Origin: Enterococcus sp. 9E7_DIV0242
Lineage (GTDB): Bacteria > Bacillota > Bacilli > Lactobacillales > Enterococcaceae
Direction: 5' to 3'
Assembly: GCF_002140975.2 (NCBI RefSeq)
Contig: NZ_CP147247.1
Coordinates: forward strand, 4,453,001-4,517,000
Length of the DNA stretch: 64,000 nt
Shown here: one piece after another, positions 25,621-34,706 of the stretch
How positions within the stretch are numbered: the stretch's first letter is position 1
How the letters are laid out: every line of letters starts with the position of its first letter
Position numbers and translations under genes: made by a program
Notes under the pieces: generated by a model
Databases searched by the model: none
Told to the model about the DNA's origin: nothing
The model's input: only the letters and a program-made list of their open reading frames with translations

Positions 25621-25917
25621 ATGAAAAAAAGAAAAATTCCAATGCGCAAATCTGTTGTTTCAGGAGAAATGAAGCCTAAAAAAGAACTTGTTCGTATTAC
25701 TCGCTCAAAAGAAGGCGATGTTTCTCTGGACCCGTCTGGAAAAATGCCGGGAAGAGGAGCCTATATAGCACTTGATCCAGAGGAAGTTAAAAAGGCACAA
25801 GCAAATAAGATACTCGATCGAGTATTGGAAACAACATTGACTGATGCCTTCTATCAAGAGCTATTGGATTACGTTGAACACCAAAAAGCACGTAAAGAGT
25901 TGTTTGGAAATGAATAA
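25621..25917 (+). CDS. rnpM: YlxR/RnpM, RNase P-modulating protein
   Basis: This 98-residue protein begins KKRKIPMRKSVVSGEMKPKK and contains the family signature LVRITRSKEG and KMPGRGAYIAL. YlxR binds RNA and in Bacillus associates with RNase P (RnpM). The usual CxxC-like Cys near the start of some homologues is absent (MRKSVVSGE). It lies 20 bp after nusA (SD GGAGGGGAT) and overlaps ylxQ by 8 bp. Confidence 0.93.
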   Translation: MKKRKIPMRKSVVSGEMKPKKELVRITRSKEGDVSLDPSGKMPGRGAYIALDPEEVKKAQANKILDRVLETTLTDAFYQELLDYVEHQKARKELFGNE

Positions 25918-26212
25918 AGAAAAAACATTAAGCTTACTTGGTCTGGCAATGAGAGCTGGGAAATTGATCACTGGTGAGGAATTAACAGTGAAAGATATTC
26001 AAAATAATAAATCAGCTTTTGTATTCGTTGCAGCAGACGCGAGTGAAAATACACGGAAAAAAATCAAAGATAAGTGTTCCTATTATAAAGTTTCCTGTAA
26101 TTGTGAACTGCTCCAATCAGAAATCAGTCAAGCAATTGGCAGAACACGGATGATCGTTGGTGTAAATGATAGGGGCTTCGCCAGGAAATTTGAGGAATTA
26201 ACGAAAGGCTAG
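25910..26212 (+). CDS. L7Ae-family RNA-binding protein YlxQ
   Basis: The start is ATG 25910 within the end of rnpM, giving a 100-residue product; the longer frame would cover most of rnpM's tail. It has the L7Ae/L30e/Gadd45 fold signature: LLGLAMRAGKLITGEE, FVFVAADASENTRKKI, and IGRTRMIVGVNDRGFA at the end. Family members bind kink-turn RNAs, and YlxQ is a conserved member of the nusA-infB operon. Translation is coupled to rnpM. Confidence 0.93.
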   Translation: MNKEKTLSLLGLAMRAGKLITGEELTVKDIQNNKSAFVFVAADASENTRKKIKDKCSYYKVSCNCELLQSEISQAIGRTRMIVGVNDRGFARKFEELTKG

Positions 26213-26224
26213 GAAGGTGATTGC

Positions 26225-28936
26225 ATGGGTAAAAAGAGAATATATGAATTAGCCAAAGAGATGAATCAATCGAGTAAAGAGGTAGTGACCAGAGCACACG
26301 AACTGGGGATTGATGTGAAAAATCACATGGGAGCAATCAGCTCTGATGATGAAACAAAAATCCGTTCTGCATTTACGAAAAAGAACAGTCAGGCACCTCA
26401 ACAGAAACCAGCAAATCAACAGCCAACTAAACAGCAAGGACAAAAATCAGACCATATGAGAGATAATAATACTAGTAATCGCCCACAGCAGGGACAGCAA
26501 AACAAACCAACGCAACAAAGTAGAACGGCACAACAAAGCCAAGGGAACAACCGTCCGCAACAAGGACAACAAAACCGCCCAGCACAACAAGGACAAAGTA
26601 ATAATCGCCCACAACAAGGCCAAACAAATAATCGTCCACAGCAAGGACAACAAAACCGTCCACAGCAAGGACAGCAAAACCGTTCGAATCAACAAGGTCA
26701 AGGGAATAATCGTCCACAGCAAGGGCAGCAAAACCGTTCGAACCAACAAGGTCAAGGCAACAACCGTCCGCAACAAGGGCAACAAAATCGTCCGGCACAA
26801 CAAGGCCAAAGTAACAACCGTCCGCAACAAGGACAGCAAAATCGTTCGAACCAACAAGGCCAAGGAAATAACCGTCCGCAGCAAGGACAGCAAAATCGTC
26901 CGACACAGCAGGGCCAAAGCAACAATCGTCCGCAACAAGGACAACAAGGTGGTCAGAATCGTCAAGGTACTGGAACAGGTACCGGCACTGGTCAGAATAA
27001 TCAAAACCGTGGCAATAGTCAAAATAGAAACAACAGCTTCGGTGGCGGCGGGAACCAAAACCGCAACAATCGTGGCAACTACAACCAAAACCGTAACAGA
27101 TTTAATAAAAAAGGGAAAAAAGGCAAGTATCAAGAATCTACGAAGCCGCCAGTACCAGCTAGAAAGTTCAAAGAGCTACCTGAAGTATTAGAATATACGG
27201 AAGGTATGAACGTAGCGGATATCGCGAAAAAAATCTACCGTGAGCCAGCAGAAATCATCAAGAAGCTCTTTATGATGGGCGTTATGGTTAACCAAAACCA
27301 ATCTCTGGATAAAGAAACGATTGAGCTTTTAGCTGTTGACTACGGCATTGAACCAAAAGAAAAAATTCAGATTGATATTGCTGATATCGATAAATTCTTT
27401 GAAACAGAAGCGATTTCTGAAGAAAATCTTGTCACTCGTCCTCCAGTTGTAACAATCATGGGGCATGTTGACCACGGGAAAACAACATTGTTGGATACAC
27501 TGCGTCATTCTCGCGTAACATCAGGAGAAGCAGGCGGGATCACACAGCATATCGGTGCATACCAGATCGAAATCGAAGGTAAGCCGATCACTTTCCTTGA
27601 TACACCAGGACACTCGGCGTTTACAAGTATGCGTGCACGTGGTGCAAGTATTACAGATATCACGATCCTAGTAGTTGCAGCAGATGATGGTGTGATGCCT
27701 CAGACTGTTGAAGCAATCAACCATGCGAAAGCTGCTAAGGTACCAATCATTGTAGCAGTCAATAAAATTGATAAACCAGGTGCTAATCCGGATAATGTAA
27801 AACAAGCATTGTCTGAACATGAATTGATTCCGGAAGAATGGGGCGGAGATACGATTTTTGTCAACATCTCAGCGAAATTCAACCAGAATATTGATGAGCT
27901 GCTGGAAAATATTTTACTGATAGCTGAAGTGGAAGATTTGAAAGCTGATCCGACTCAAAAAGCAATTGGAACAGTTATCGAAGCTCGCTTGGATAAAGGA
28001 AAAGGAACTGTAGCAACCCTATTGGTTCAACAAGGAACCTTGAAAGTCGGCGATCCAATCGTTGTGGGTAATACCTATGGACGTGTTCGTGTGATGACCA
28101 ATGATATCGGCCGCAGAGATAAAGAAGCTGGACCGGCAACACCAGTTGAAATCACAGGATTGAATGGTGTGCCGCAAGCAGGGGATCGTTTTGCCGTATT
28201 GGAAGATGAAAAGACTGCGCGTCAAGCTGGAGAAGAAAGAGCGAAGCGTGCCTTGTTGGAACAGCGTTCAGCGAACAATCGCGTGACTCTGGACAATCTG
28301 TTTGAAAGCTTGAAGGAAGGCGAACTGAAAGAAGTGAACGTCATCATCAAAGCCGATGTACAAGGTTCAGCAGAAGCTTTAGCAGCCAGTCTACAGAAGA
28401 TTGATGTTGAAGGTGTACGGGTGAAAATCGTCCATTCAGCAGTTGGTGCGATCAATGAAAGTGATGTAACGCTTGCAGCAGCAAGTAATGCCATCATCAT
28501 TGGGTTCAACGTTCGTCCGACACCTCAGGCGAAACAGCAAGCAGACCAAGAAGAAGTGGATATTCGTCTGCATAGAATCATCTACAATGCGATTGAAGAG
28601 ATCGAAACGGCGATGAAAGGGATGCTTGATCCCGAGTTTGAAGAAAAAATCACTGGACAAATGGTTGTTCGTGAATTGTATAAAGTGTCTAAAGTCGGAA
28701 CGATTGCCGGCTGTTATGTAACAGATGGCTCTATCCGTCGTGATAGTGGTGTACGTGTCATTCGTGATGGCATCGTTATCTATGAAGGCGAATTAGCCAG
28801 CTTGAAACGCTTTAAAGATGATGCAAAAGAAGTGAAATTAGGATTTGAATGTGGAGCGATGGTCGAAAACTTCAACGACTTGAAAGTTGATGATGTGATC
28901 GAAGGCTTCGTAATGGAAGAAATCAAACGAGCTTAA
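26225..28936 (+). CDS. infB: Translation initiation factor IF-2
   Basis: The 903-residue protein has the short N-terminal IF2N domain (about 1-55), then a long low-complexity Asn/Gln/Arg/Pro region (about 60-310) with a repeating 18-residue unit, a second IF2N domain (about 320-370) and the GTPase. The G1 motif [12 protein letters not shown] starts near residue 412, G3 is DTPGHSAF, and G4 is NKID. Domains II, III and IV follow to the end. IF-2 places initiator tRNA on the 30S subunit. The repeat region is far longer than in compact IF-2 proteins. Confidence 0.97.
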   Translation: MGKKRIYELAKEMNQSSKEVVTRAHELGIDVKNHMGAISSDDETKIRSAFTKKNSQAPQQKPANQQPTKQQGQKSDHMRDNNTSNRPQQGQQNKPTQQSRTAQQSQGNNRPQQGQQNRPAQQGQSNNRPQQGQTNNRPQQGQQNRPQQGQQNRSNQQGQGNNRPQQGQQNRSNQQGQGNNRPQQGQQNRPAQQGQSNNRPQQGQQNRSNQQGQGNNRPQQGQQNRPTQQGQSNNRPQQGQQGGQNRQGTGTGTGTGQNNQNRGNSQNRNNSFGGGGNQNRNNRGNYNQNRNRFNKKGKKGKYQESTKPPVPARKFKELPEVLEYTEGMNVADIAKKIYREPAEIIKKLFMMGVMVNQNQSLDKETIELLAVDYGIEPKEKIQIDIADIDKFFETEAISEENLVTRPPVVTIMGHVDHGKTTLLDTLRHSRVTSGEAGGITQHIGAYQIEIEGKPITFLDTPGHSAFTSMRARGASITDITILVVAADDGVMPQTVEAINHAKAAKVPIIVAVNKIDKPGANPDNVKQALSEHELIPEEWGGDTIFVNISAKFNQNIDELLENILLIAEVEDLKADPTQKAIGTVIEARLDKGKGTVATLLVQQGTLKVGDPIVVGNTYGRVRVMTNDIGRRDKEAGPATPVEITGLNGVPQAGDRFAVLEDEKTARQAGEERAKRALLEQRSANNRVTLDNLFESLKEGELKEVNVIIKADVQGSAEALAASLQKIDVEGVRVKIVHSAVGAINESDVTLAAASNAIIIGFNVRPTPQAKQQADQEEVDIRLHRIIYNAIEEIETAMKGMLDPEFEEKITGQMVVRELYKVSKVGTIAGCYVTDGSIRRDSGVRVIRDGIVIYEGELASLKRFKDDAKEVKLGFECGAMVENFNDLKVDDVIEGFVMEEIKRA
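26546..26951 (+). repeat. 54-bp tandem repeat in infB (18-residue Asn/Gln/Pro unit)
   Basis: The unit [18 protein letters not shown], with PT and SN variants, repeats about six or seven times, with two irregular partial units. Copies differ by synonymous and a few coding changes. It is intrinsically disordered linker sequence inside IF-2 and a candidate variable-number tandem repeat. Confidence 0.9.
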
Positions 28937-28970
28937 TTCCTCTGCTCCATAGCTGAGAGGAGAAAAATAA

Positions 28971-29318
28971 ATGGCAAATTATCGTGACCGTCGTGTTGGA
29001 CAAGAAATTTTGCGGGAAATCAACGACATCTTGAGAAAGCGTGTCAGAGACCCTAGAGTCCAAGATATTACGATTACAGACGTACGTGTGACAGGCGATC
29101 TGCAGCAGGCAAAAATCTTTTACAGCCTGCTTTCAGATTTAGCTTCAGATCACCAAAAGGCCCAGCAAGGGCTGGACAAAGCGAAGGGACTGATTCGTAA
29201 AGAATTGGGACAACGCCTGACGTTGTATAAAACACCTGAGCTTATTTTTGAAAAGGATGCATCAGTAGAGTATGGCAATCATATCGATGAACTGATCCGC
29301 AAACTGAATCAAGAATAA
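28971..29318 (+). CDS. rbfA: Ribosome-binding factor A
   Basis: The 115-residue protein has the RbfA KH-like fold: [21 protein letters not shown] at the start, [21 protein letters not shown] and the closing [20 protein letters not shown]. It binds the 30S subunit during maturation of the 16S 5' end and cold adaptation. It is the last gene of the operon, 34 bp after infB, followed by two terminators. Confidence 0.96.
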   Translation: MANYRDRRVGQEILREINDILRKRVRDPRVQDITITDVRVTGDLQQAKIFYSLLSDLASDHQKAQQGLDKAKGLIRKELGQRLTLYKTPELIFEKDASVEYGNHIDELIRKLNQE

Positions 29319-29338
29319 GAAAAGTGTAGCCTGTAAGA

Positions 29339-29386
29339 AGAGAATAGAGGAAAACATTGAATTCAATGTTTTCTCTGTTCTTTTTT
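29339..29386 (+). terminator. Terminator of the rimP-rbfA operon
   Basis: A hairpin around AGAGGAAAACATTGAATTCA and its complement, with GAATTC at the turn, is followed by TTCTTTTTTG. It closes the operon. Confidence 0.88.
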
Positions 29387-29432
29387 GTAAGCAGAGATAG
29401 TTGGTTTCTGCATTGAGATTTTTCTATCCCAT

Positions 29433-29480
29433 AAAAAAACGCTGACTAAATTTCAAACGAAATTTTGGTCAGCGTTTTTT
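29433..29480. terminator. Bidirectional terminator
   Basis: AAAAAACGCTGAC..AAATTT pairs with the complementary GGTCAGCGTTTTTT arm. It separates rbfA from the convergent acetyltransferase gene at 29604. Confidence 0.85.
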
Positions 29481-29603
29481 ATATTAAGTTAATCTGTCTG
29501 TTCAGAGTTGTTCCAATGAGGAACTATGTCGTTTCTTCTTTTTATACTTGTGTCAACAACCTACTTGGATCGGATTTTAAGAAATACTTCTATGTATTTA
29601 CTC

Positions 29604-30050
29604 TTAACCTTCAGTTGAAACAGAGAGATCTTTTGACATTTTTACACAAAGAATATTGTCTTCTAAATAGGTTCCAGACTTTTTTGTATAGCCAAGCTTT
29701 TCATAGAAAGGAACAACACTGATTTCAGCAGACAAAGTGGAAGTCGTACAGCCTTCTGCCACAGCTTTATCTTCTAACGCTTTCATCAGCTTACTACCCA
29801 TTCCTTTTCTCCGGTAGTCTTCTTGAACACATAAACGGTCTGGTTGAACAATCTCTTCTTCTGCTAGTTCATAACGTAATGTTCCAACAACTTCTCTGCC
29901 TTGGTATAAAACAAAGTACTTACGATCTGGTGTGTCCAGTCTATCAAACTCGTCTTGGATTGAGATGTGTTGTTCTTTAACGAATACTTCATATCGAAGG
30001 GCAAAAGCTGCTGCCTGATTCCATCGTTCGTTTCCAAAATGTAGTTTCAT
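29604..30050 (-). CDS. GNAT-family N-acetyltransferase (YjcF/ElaA-like)
   Basis: The 148-residue protein shows the GNAT layout: LRYEVFVKEQHISIQDEFD at the N-terminus (the ElaA/YjcF-like RYEVFV-EQ motif), VVGTLRYEL, YRRKGMGSKLMKALE as the acetyl-CoA loop, and PFYEKLGYTKK. The substrate is not known. Its start is divergent from the gene at 30145, with promoters in about 95 bp between them. SD GGAGGAAAA precedes ATG 30050. Confidence 0.88.
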   Translation of the reverse strand: MKLHFGNERWNQAAAFALRYEVFVKEQHISIQDEFDRLDTPDRKYFVLYQGREVVGTLRYELAEEEIVQPDRLCVQEDYRRKGMGSKLMKALEDKAVAEGCTTSTLSAEISVVPFYEKLGYTKKSGTYLEDNILCVKMSKDLSVSTEG

Positions 30051-30144
30051 GATTTTCCTCCATGTTTCTCATAATAAAATAGTAATTCAATGGTATACTT
30101 ATAATAACAGAAAAGTGGAAGAAATACGAGGAGGTTCTTTTATA

Positions 30145-31245
30145 GTGTTCATGGAGCAATTGGACTGGATCAGCTGGAAAAAGATGTCCGACAAAGCTAA
30201 AAAGTCTGTATTTCAGCAGGTTTTGCTTTATTATGTACATCCAATGACGGAAATCAGCGACATTCGTTTGAAAGATTATGAATTATATGGAATAAAATGC
30301 CGAACCTTCGAATTGGAATTGGATGGCGAAACATTTGTTTTTATCCCAGGAAACAAAGAGGCAATTCTAGGCTGGGATCTTGGAGCAGAAGGCTTGCGTA
30401 GCCATGAGTTGCTTGGCTTTGATTTGTTGGAAACAGAAGACAAAACATTCAAAACAAGCTTGAAGCATGAAGAGCTTGGCGAAGCAGCTGATTGGATTGA
30501 AGCAGAGGAGTCTTATGATTTTAGCTCTCTTGATGGGATCAGTCTGTATATCAATGACCACACAAGTGAATTGAGAAAAACAAAGATTCCTGCGATGCTT
30601 GTTCAAAAATATGCACTGCCGGCAGGAACAGAAATTCTAGGTATTATGGATACTGTTACAGGTACCTTCAAGGGTGAAGTGACACACTTCCTCCCTTATG
30701 AAGAAGAAATCACAGCTACTCTGTTTCCAACATTATCGGCTGTGGAAAGTGTGTTTTGGGAGTTTCCCAAATCGATACACAAGCGTGATAGCTACTATTT
30801 AGAGTTTGTACCGACAACGGATGCGTATCTGGTCTACTCTTCTCGTGAACAAACCCATGCACAGCTGAAAAAGAGAATTGAGCAAAAAGGATTCAGTCTT
30901 TTATCTGAGGATCAATGGGAATTTGCTGTAGGGGCTGGAACAAGAAGACTTTTTCGGTGGGGAAATGAACTATTGCTTCCGCCAAAGGCTTCCGGTCGCC
31001 AAATCCTTGATAAGATAAATGGCCCAAATATGTTTGGAGTGGTAATAGACAGTCATCAAAATAGATATGAGCTGACTGACAGAGAACAAGTCGTCAAGCT
31101 CGAAAGGCAGCGTCCACAGCGTTCGCTGATTGAGAACATGCTTCCTTTATCCACGTATTATCAGTCGCAGCATATGCTTGCAAAGGACCAGATTCTTAGC
31201 CCTGATATCTATTTATATAGAAAGATGATTGCTATTGAACTATAA
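30145..31245 (+). CDS. Unknown protein with FGE/sulfatase-modifying-factor-like C-terminal region
   Basis: GTG 30145 sits 10 bp after GAGGAGG; ATG 30151 is an alternative. The 366-residue soluble product has no signal or membrane helix. I do not recognise the N-terminal two thirds. Around residues 249-274 it reads LLSEDQWEFAVGAG...RWGNEL, like the FGE/EgtB-family RLPTEAEWEFAARGG...WGNEL. Around 293-312 it reads NMFGVVIDSHQNRYELTD, like the N-FG-DM-GN-WEW segment of that fold. The FGE copper-binding cysteines are not evident, so this looks like a non-catalytic relative. It is monocistronic. Confidence 0.7.
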   Translation: MFMEQLDWISWKKMSDKAKKSVFQQVLLYYVHPMTEISDIRLKDYELYGIKCRTFELELDGETFVFIPGNKEAILGWDLGAEGLRSHELLGFDLLETEDKTFKTSLKHEELGEAADWIEAEESYDFSSLDGISLYINDHTSELRKTKIPAMLVQKYALPAGTEILGIMDTVTGTFKGEVTHFLPYEEEITATLFPTLSAVESVFWEFPKSIHKRDSYYLEFVPTTDAYLVYSSREQTHAQLKKRIEQKGFSLLSEDQWEFAVGAGTRRLFRWGNELLLPPKASGRQILDKINGPNMFGVVIDSHQNRYELTDREQVVKLERQRPQRSLIENMLPLSTYYQSQHMLAKDQILSPDIYLYRKMIAIEL

Positions 31246-31281
31246 AGAAGCCAGTAAGGGCAACACGAATCAAGTTCGCTG

Positions 31282-31310
31282 TTGACATTGGCACGTTTTT
31301 TCCTTATACT
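31282..31310 (+). promoter_or_regulatory. Promoter of alaS
   Basis: TTGACA (31282) and TATACT (31305) are 17 bp apart: a near-consensus SigA promoter. Transcription would start near 31317, giving a ~430-nt leader before alaS. Confidence 0.8.
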
Positions 31311-31369
31311 TTGAGAAGAAATCTAAAGAACATCTTTTTGATCCACTGTATTAACAGAAAGTTCTTCAT

Positions 31370-31540
31370 TGTTGAGAGAAGAATAGTACACGGTTGAACG
31401 GGCTCTCTTTAGAAAGTTTCAGCAGAAATGCTGACGCAACTCAGCGTTATTGAGCTTAAGAGGTAATGATACAACATCATTGCAATCAAGGTGGTACCGC
31501 GAATGATCGTCCTTGACTGCGATGGTGTTTTTGTGTGTTC
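31370..31540 (+). promoter_or_regulatory. T-box leader (first) of alaS
   Basis: The conserved T-box sequence AAGGTGGTACCGCG is at 31489-31502. Upstream is a Stem I segment with AGAAGAATAGTACACGG, then small helices (CTCA..TGAG; ATGAT..ATCAT). A terminator follows: GCAATCAAGG/CCTTGACTGC and GTTTTTGTG. Uncharged tRNA-Ala would favour read-through into alaS. A GCA Ala codon occurs in ACGCAACT, a possible specifier, not proven. Confidence 0.85.
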
Positions 31541-31544
31541 TAAG

Positions 31545-31712
31545 AGAAACGATGGAGCAGCAAAATAGTTGAGCAAGAGACTGTGATTCTTGCAACGGCT
31601 GATTAGCCAGTTGGAAAAGTCAGTTGAGTGCGCGATTATGCATTATTTACAGGGTGGCATTAATTATTACTATGGGTCGCGGCTCTAGTGATTCACTAAC
31701 AATATTCAGGGA
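31545..31712 (+). promoter_or_regulatory. Possible second, decayed T-box-like element before alaS
   Basis: Bases from about 31550 (AAACGATGGAGCAGCAAAAT) resemble the start of a T-box Stem I. Near 31660 there is CAGGGTGGCATTAATTATT, like the T-box core CAGGGTGGTACCGCG but broken after TGGCA. GGTCGCGG follows. It could be a decayed tandem T-box or just leader sequence. Confidence 0.35.
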
Positions 31713-31742
31713 AATTAATTGAAGAAAGCAGGAATAGAAAAA

Positions 31743-34385
31743 ATGAAACAATTATCCAGCAGTCAAGTTCGTCAAATGTTTTTAGACTTTTTCAAAAGTA
31801 AAGGGCACACTATTGAACCAAGTGCATCACTTGTGCCAGTCAACGATCCAACATTATTGTGGATCAACTCAGGTGTTGCAACGCTAAAGAAATACTTTGA
31901 TGGTTCCGTTGTACCTGAAAATCCAAGAATTACCAATGCACAAAAATCTATTCGTACAAATGATATTGAAAATGTTGGGAAAACAGCCCGCCACCATACA
32001 ATGTTTGAAATGATGGGGAATTTTTCTATTGGGGATTACTTCAAAAAAGAAGCGATTCATTGGGCTTGGGAGTTCCTAACTTCACCGGATTGGATTGGTT
32101 TTGATCCTGAAAAGCTATATGTGACTGTTTATCCAAAAGACACAGAAGCAAAACGTATTTGGCGCGAAGAAGTTGGGTTGCCAGCAGACCATATTGTTGA
32201 TGTGGAAGACAATTTTTGGGATATCGGTGCTGGCCCATGTGGTCCCGATTCAGAAATTTTCTATGACCGTGGCGAAGCTTTCCTTGATATTCCAGAGGAT
32301 GATCCGGAAAATTTTCCAGGTGGAGAGAACGAGCGCTATTTAGAAATTTGGAATCTGGTGTTTTCTGAATTCAATCATCAGCCAGATGGATCTTACGAGC
32401 CGCTTCCGCATAAAAACATTGATACTGGGATGGGACTGGAAAGAATGGTCTCTGTTATCCAAGATGCACCAACAAACTTTGAAACAGACTTGTTTATGCC
32501 GATCATTCATGAAGTAGAGAAGCTAAGCAATCAAGTGAAGTACGGAGACAGTCCGCAAACAGATAGCTCATTCAAGGTGATTGCTGACCACATTCGTGCA
32601 TTATCGTTTGCTATTGGTGATGGAGCGGTTCCATCTAATGAAGGCCGAGGCTATGTGTTGCGCCGTTTGTTACGTCGTGCAGTTATGCATGGTAAAAAGC
32701 TGGGAATTGATAAATCCTTCTTATATGAACTGGTTCCTGTAGTTGGTGAGATCATGGTCAGCTACTATCCGGAAGTGCTTCAAAAGAAAGAATTTATTGA
32801 AAAAGTGGTTCATAATGAAGAGAAACGTTTCCATGAAACGATCAACGAAGGCTTAGAGATTTTGAACCAAGTCATCGAACAAGTGAAAGCATCCGGCGAA
32901 GATACATTGAACGGAAAAGATATTTTCAAGCTTTATGATACGTATGGTTTCCCTGTAGAATTAACAGAAGAGGTTGCAGAAGATGAGGGCTTGAAGGTCG
33001 ATCATGAAGGCTTTGAAAAAGAAATGAACGCACAACGTGAACGAGCTCGTGCGGCGCGAAATACAGAAGCTTCGATGGGGGTTCAGTCTGCTGTTTTAAC
33101 AGATATCAAAGTTGCGAGTACCTTTGTTGGGTATACTCAGCTTGAGGCTGAAAGTAAATTGTTGATCATTCTACAGGATGAAGAGATTATTGATACGGTT
33201 TCGGAAGGAACTGTTCAAGTGATTTTTGCTGAAACGCCGTTTTATGCAGAAATGGGTGGACAGGTTGCCGACCATGGAACGATCGAAACAGCAGATGGAA
33301 CAGTGGTAGCAAATGTTGTAAATGTCGTGAAAGCACCGAATGGACAATTTCTCCATACAATTGAAGTGATCGGGCTAATGACAGAAGGCGGCAGCTACCA
33401 ATTGAAAGTTGACGAAAAAATGCGGAATCGTATTTTGAAAAATCATACAGCAACTCACTTGTTGCATCGTGCATTGAAAGATATTCTAGGCGACCATGCC
33501 AATCAGGCTGGCTCCCTTGTGGCACCGGGACACTTACGCTTTGACTTCACTCATTTTGGTCAAGTGACAGCGGAAGAATTGGTTCAGATGGAAGCAATCG
33601 TTAATGAAAAAATCTGGGAAGCGATCCCTGTTGAGACGATCGAAACTGATATTGATACCGCCAAAAATATGGGCGCAATGGCTCTGTTTGGTGAAAAATA
33701 TGGTAGAGAAGTCCGCGTGGTTAATATCGGTGGCTATTCTATTGAGCTTTGTGGTGGGACACATGTTCAAAATACTGAAGATATCGGTATTTTCAAAATC
33801 GTTTCTGAATCTGGAATCGGTGCGGGGGTTCGTCGGATCGAGGCTGTAACAAGTAAGGAAGCCTACGAAATGATGAATGAGGAAGAGCAGCAGCTGAAGG
33901 CAATTGCCGGTATCGTGAAGTCACCGCAGTTGAAAGAAGTTGTTTCTAAGACAGAACAGCTGCAACAACAGCTTCGTCAACTGCAAAGAGAAAATGAACA
34001 ATTAGCAGGCAAACTGGCGAATCAACAAGCCGGCGACATTTTCAAGGATGTCAAAGAAGTGAATGGACATACCTACATTGCTGCAAAGGTCAATGTAAAA
34101 GATATGAATCAGCTTCGTCAATTAGCTGACCAATGGAAGCAAAAAGAATTATCTGATGTCTTGGTACTAGCGACAGCACAAGAAGACAAGGTAAGTCTTC
34201 TGGCTGCGATGTCATCCAAAGCAAATGAATCTGGCTTGAAAGCTGGGGACTTGATCAAAGCAATCGCACCCAAAGTGGGCGGTGGCGGCGGCGGTCGTCC
34301 TGATATGGCACAAGCCGGTGGTAAAAATCCAGCAGGAATTGCAGATGCGCTAAACGAAGTAACAAGCTGGCTTGAAAGCAAATAA
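31743..34385 (+). CDS. alaS: Alanine-tRNA ligase
   Basis: The chosen start is ATG 31743 ([21 protein letters not shown]), not the TTG at 31719. The 880-residue enzyme has the class II catalytic core ([38 protein letters not shown]), a tRNA-recognition region, the editing domain with [11 protein letters not shown] and CGGTH, and the C-terminal DHHA1/C-Ala domain ending in a [15 protein letters not shown] loop. It attaches Ala to tRNA-Ala and clears Ser/Gly mischarges. It is regulated by the T-box leader just upstream. Confidence 0.97.
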   Translation: MKQLSSSQVRQMFLDFFKSKGHTIEPSASLVPVNDPTLLWINSGVATLKKYFDGSVVPENPRITNAQKSIRTNDIENVGKTARHHTMFEMMGNFSIGDYFKKEAIHWAWEFLTSPDWIGFDPEKLYVTVYPKDTEAKRIWREEVGLPADHIVDVEDNFWDIGAGPCGPDSEIFYDRGEAFLDIPEDDPENFPGGENERYLEIWNLVFSEFNHQPDGSYEPLPHKNIDTGMGLERMVSVIQDAPTNFETDLFMPIIHEVEKLSNQVKYGDSPQTDSSFKVIADHIRALSFAIGDGAVPSNEGRGYVLRRLLRRAVMHGKKLGIDKSFLYELVPVVGEIMVSYYPEVLQKKEFIEKVVHNEEKRFHETINEGLEILNQVIEQVKASGEDTLNGKDIFKLYDTYGFPVELTEEVAEDEGLKVDHEGFEKEMNAQRERARAARNTEASMGVQSAVLTDIKVASTFVGYTQLEAESKLLIILQDEEIIDTVSEGTVQVIFAETPFYAEMGGQVADHGTIETADGTVVANVVNVVKAPNGQFLHTIEVIGLMTEGGSYQLKVDEKMRNRILKNHTATHLLHRALKDILGDHANQAGSLVAPGHLRFDFTHFGQVTAEELVQMEAIVNEKIWEAIPVETIETDIDTAKNMGAMALFGEKYGREVRVVNIGGYSIELCGGTHVQNTEDIGIFKIVSESGIGAGVRRIEAVTSKEAYEMMNEEEQQLKAIAGIVKSPQLKEVVSKTEQLQQQLRQLQRENEQLAGKLANQQAGDIFKDVKEVNGHTYIAAKVNVKDMNQLRQLADQWKQKELSDVLVLATAQEDKVSLLAAMSSKANESGLKAGDLIKAIAPKVGGGGGGRPDMAQAGGKNPAGIADALNEVTSWLESK

Positions 34386-34422
34386 GGGCATCCGTGATGT
34401 ATAAACGAAACAGATAATACTA

Positions 34423-34485
34423 AACAAATCAGAAAACAGGCGATTGAAACGTAGAATGTTTCAATCGCCTGTTTTCTGATTTGTT
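34423..34485. terminator. Perfect 28-bp inverted repeat, terminator of alaS
   Basis: Two perfectly complementary 28-nt arms (34423-34450 and 34458-34485) surround a 7-nt loop GTAGAAT. It lies 37 bp after alaS. The arms are unusually long for a simple terminator and carry no long T-run after them. Confidence 0.75.
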
Positions 34486-34676
34486 AAGAGGTAAGTATTT
34501 GTCTTTATCAATAAAATAATATGTTTTCAAAAACTATTCATAAAAAGTGAGTATATTTTCATGAAAATGATATGAAAAAAGTATGGGTGAGTCGCCATAA
34601 AACACGACAGTGATATAGGAATGTATGAAAAGACAAGCAGTATATTTTTAATAAATCAATATTTTTTGTAAAGTTA

Positions 34677-34706
34677 GGGGGAGGAATCATAGGGGAGGAT
34701 TATCAA
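34677..34706 (+). promoter_or_regulatory. Two consecutive Shine-Dalgarno-like sites before the adhesin gene
   Basis: GGGGGAGG (34677-34684) and GGGGAGG (34692-34698) lie 7 bp apart; the second is 8 bp before ATG 34707. The first would not reach this start. It may be an abandoned start or a ribosome stand-by site. Confidence 0.45.

Noticed and set aside
26447..27133. 228-codon minus-strand frame rich in Leu/Thr/Val opposite the infB repeats
   Set aside because: It is the antisense of the 54-bp repeats, which keep frames open by periodicity; it has no SD and infB is certain.
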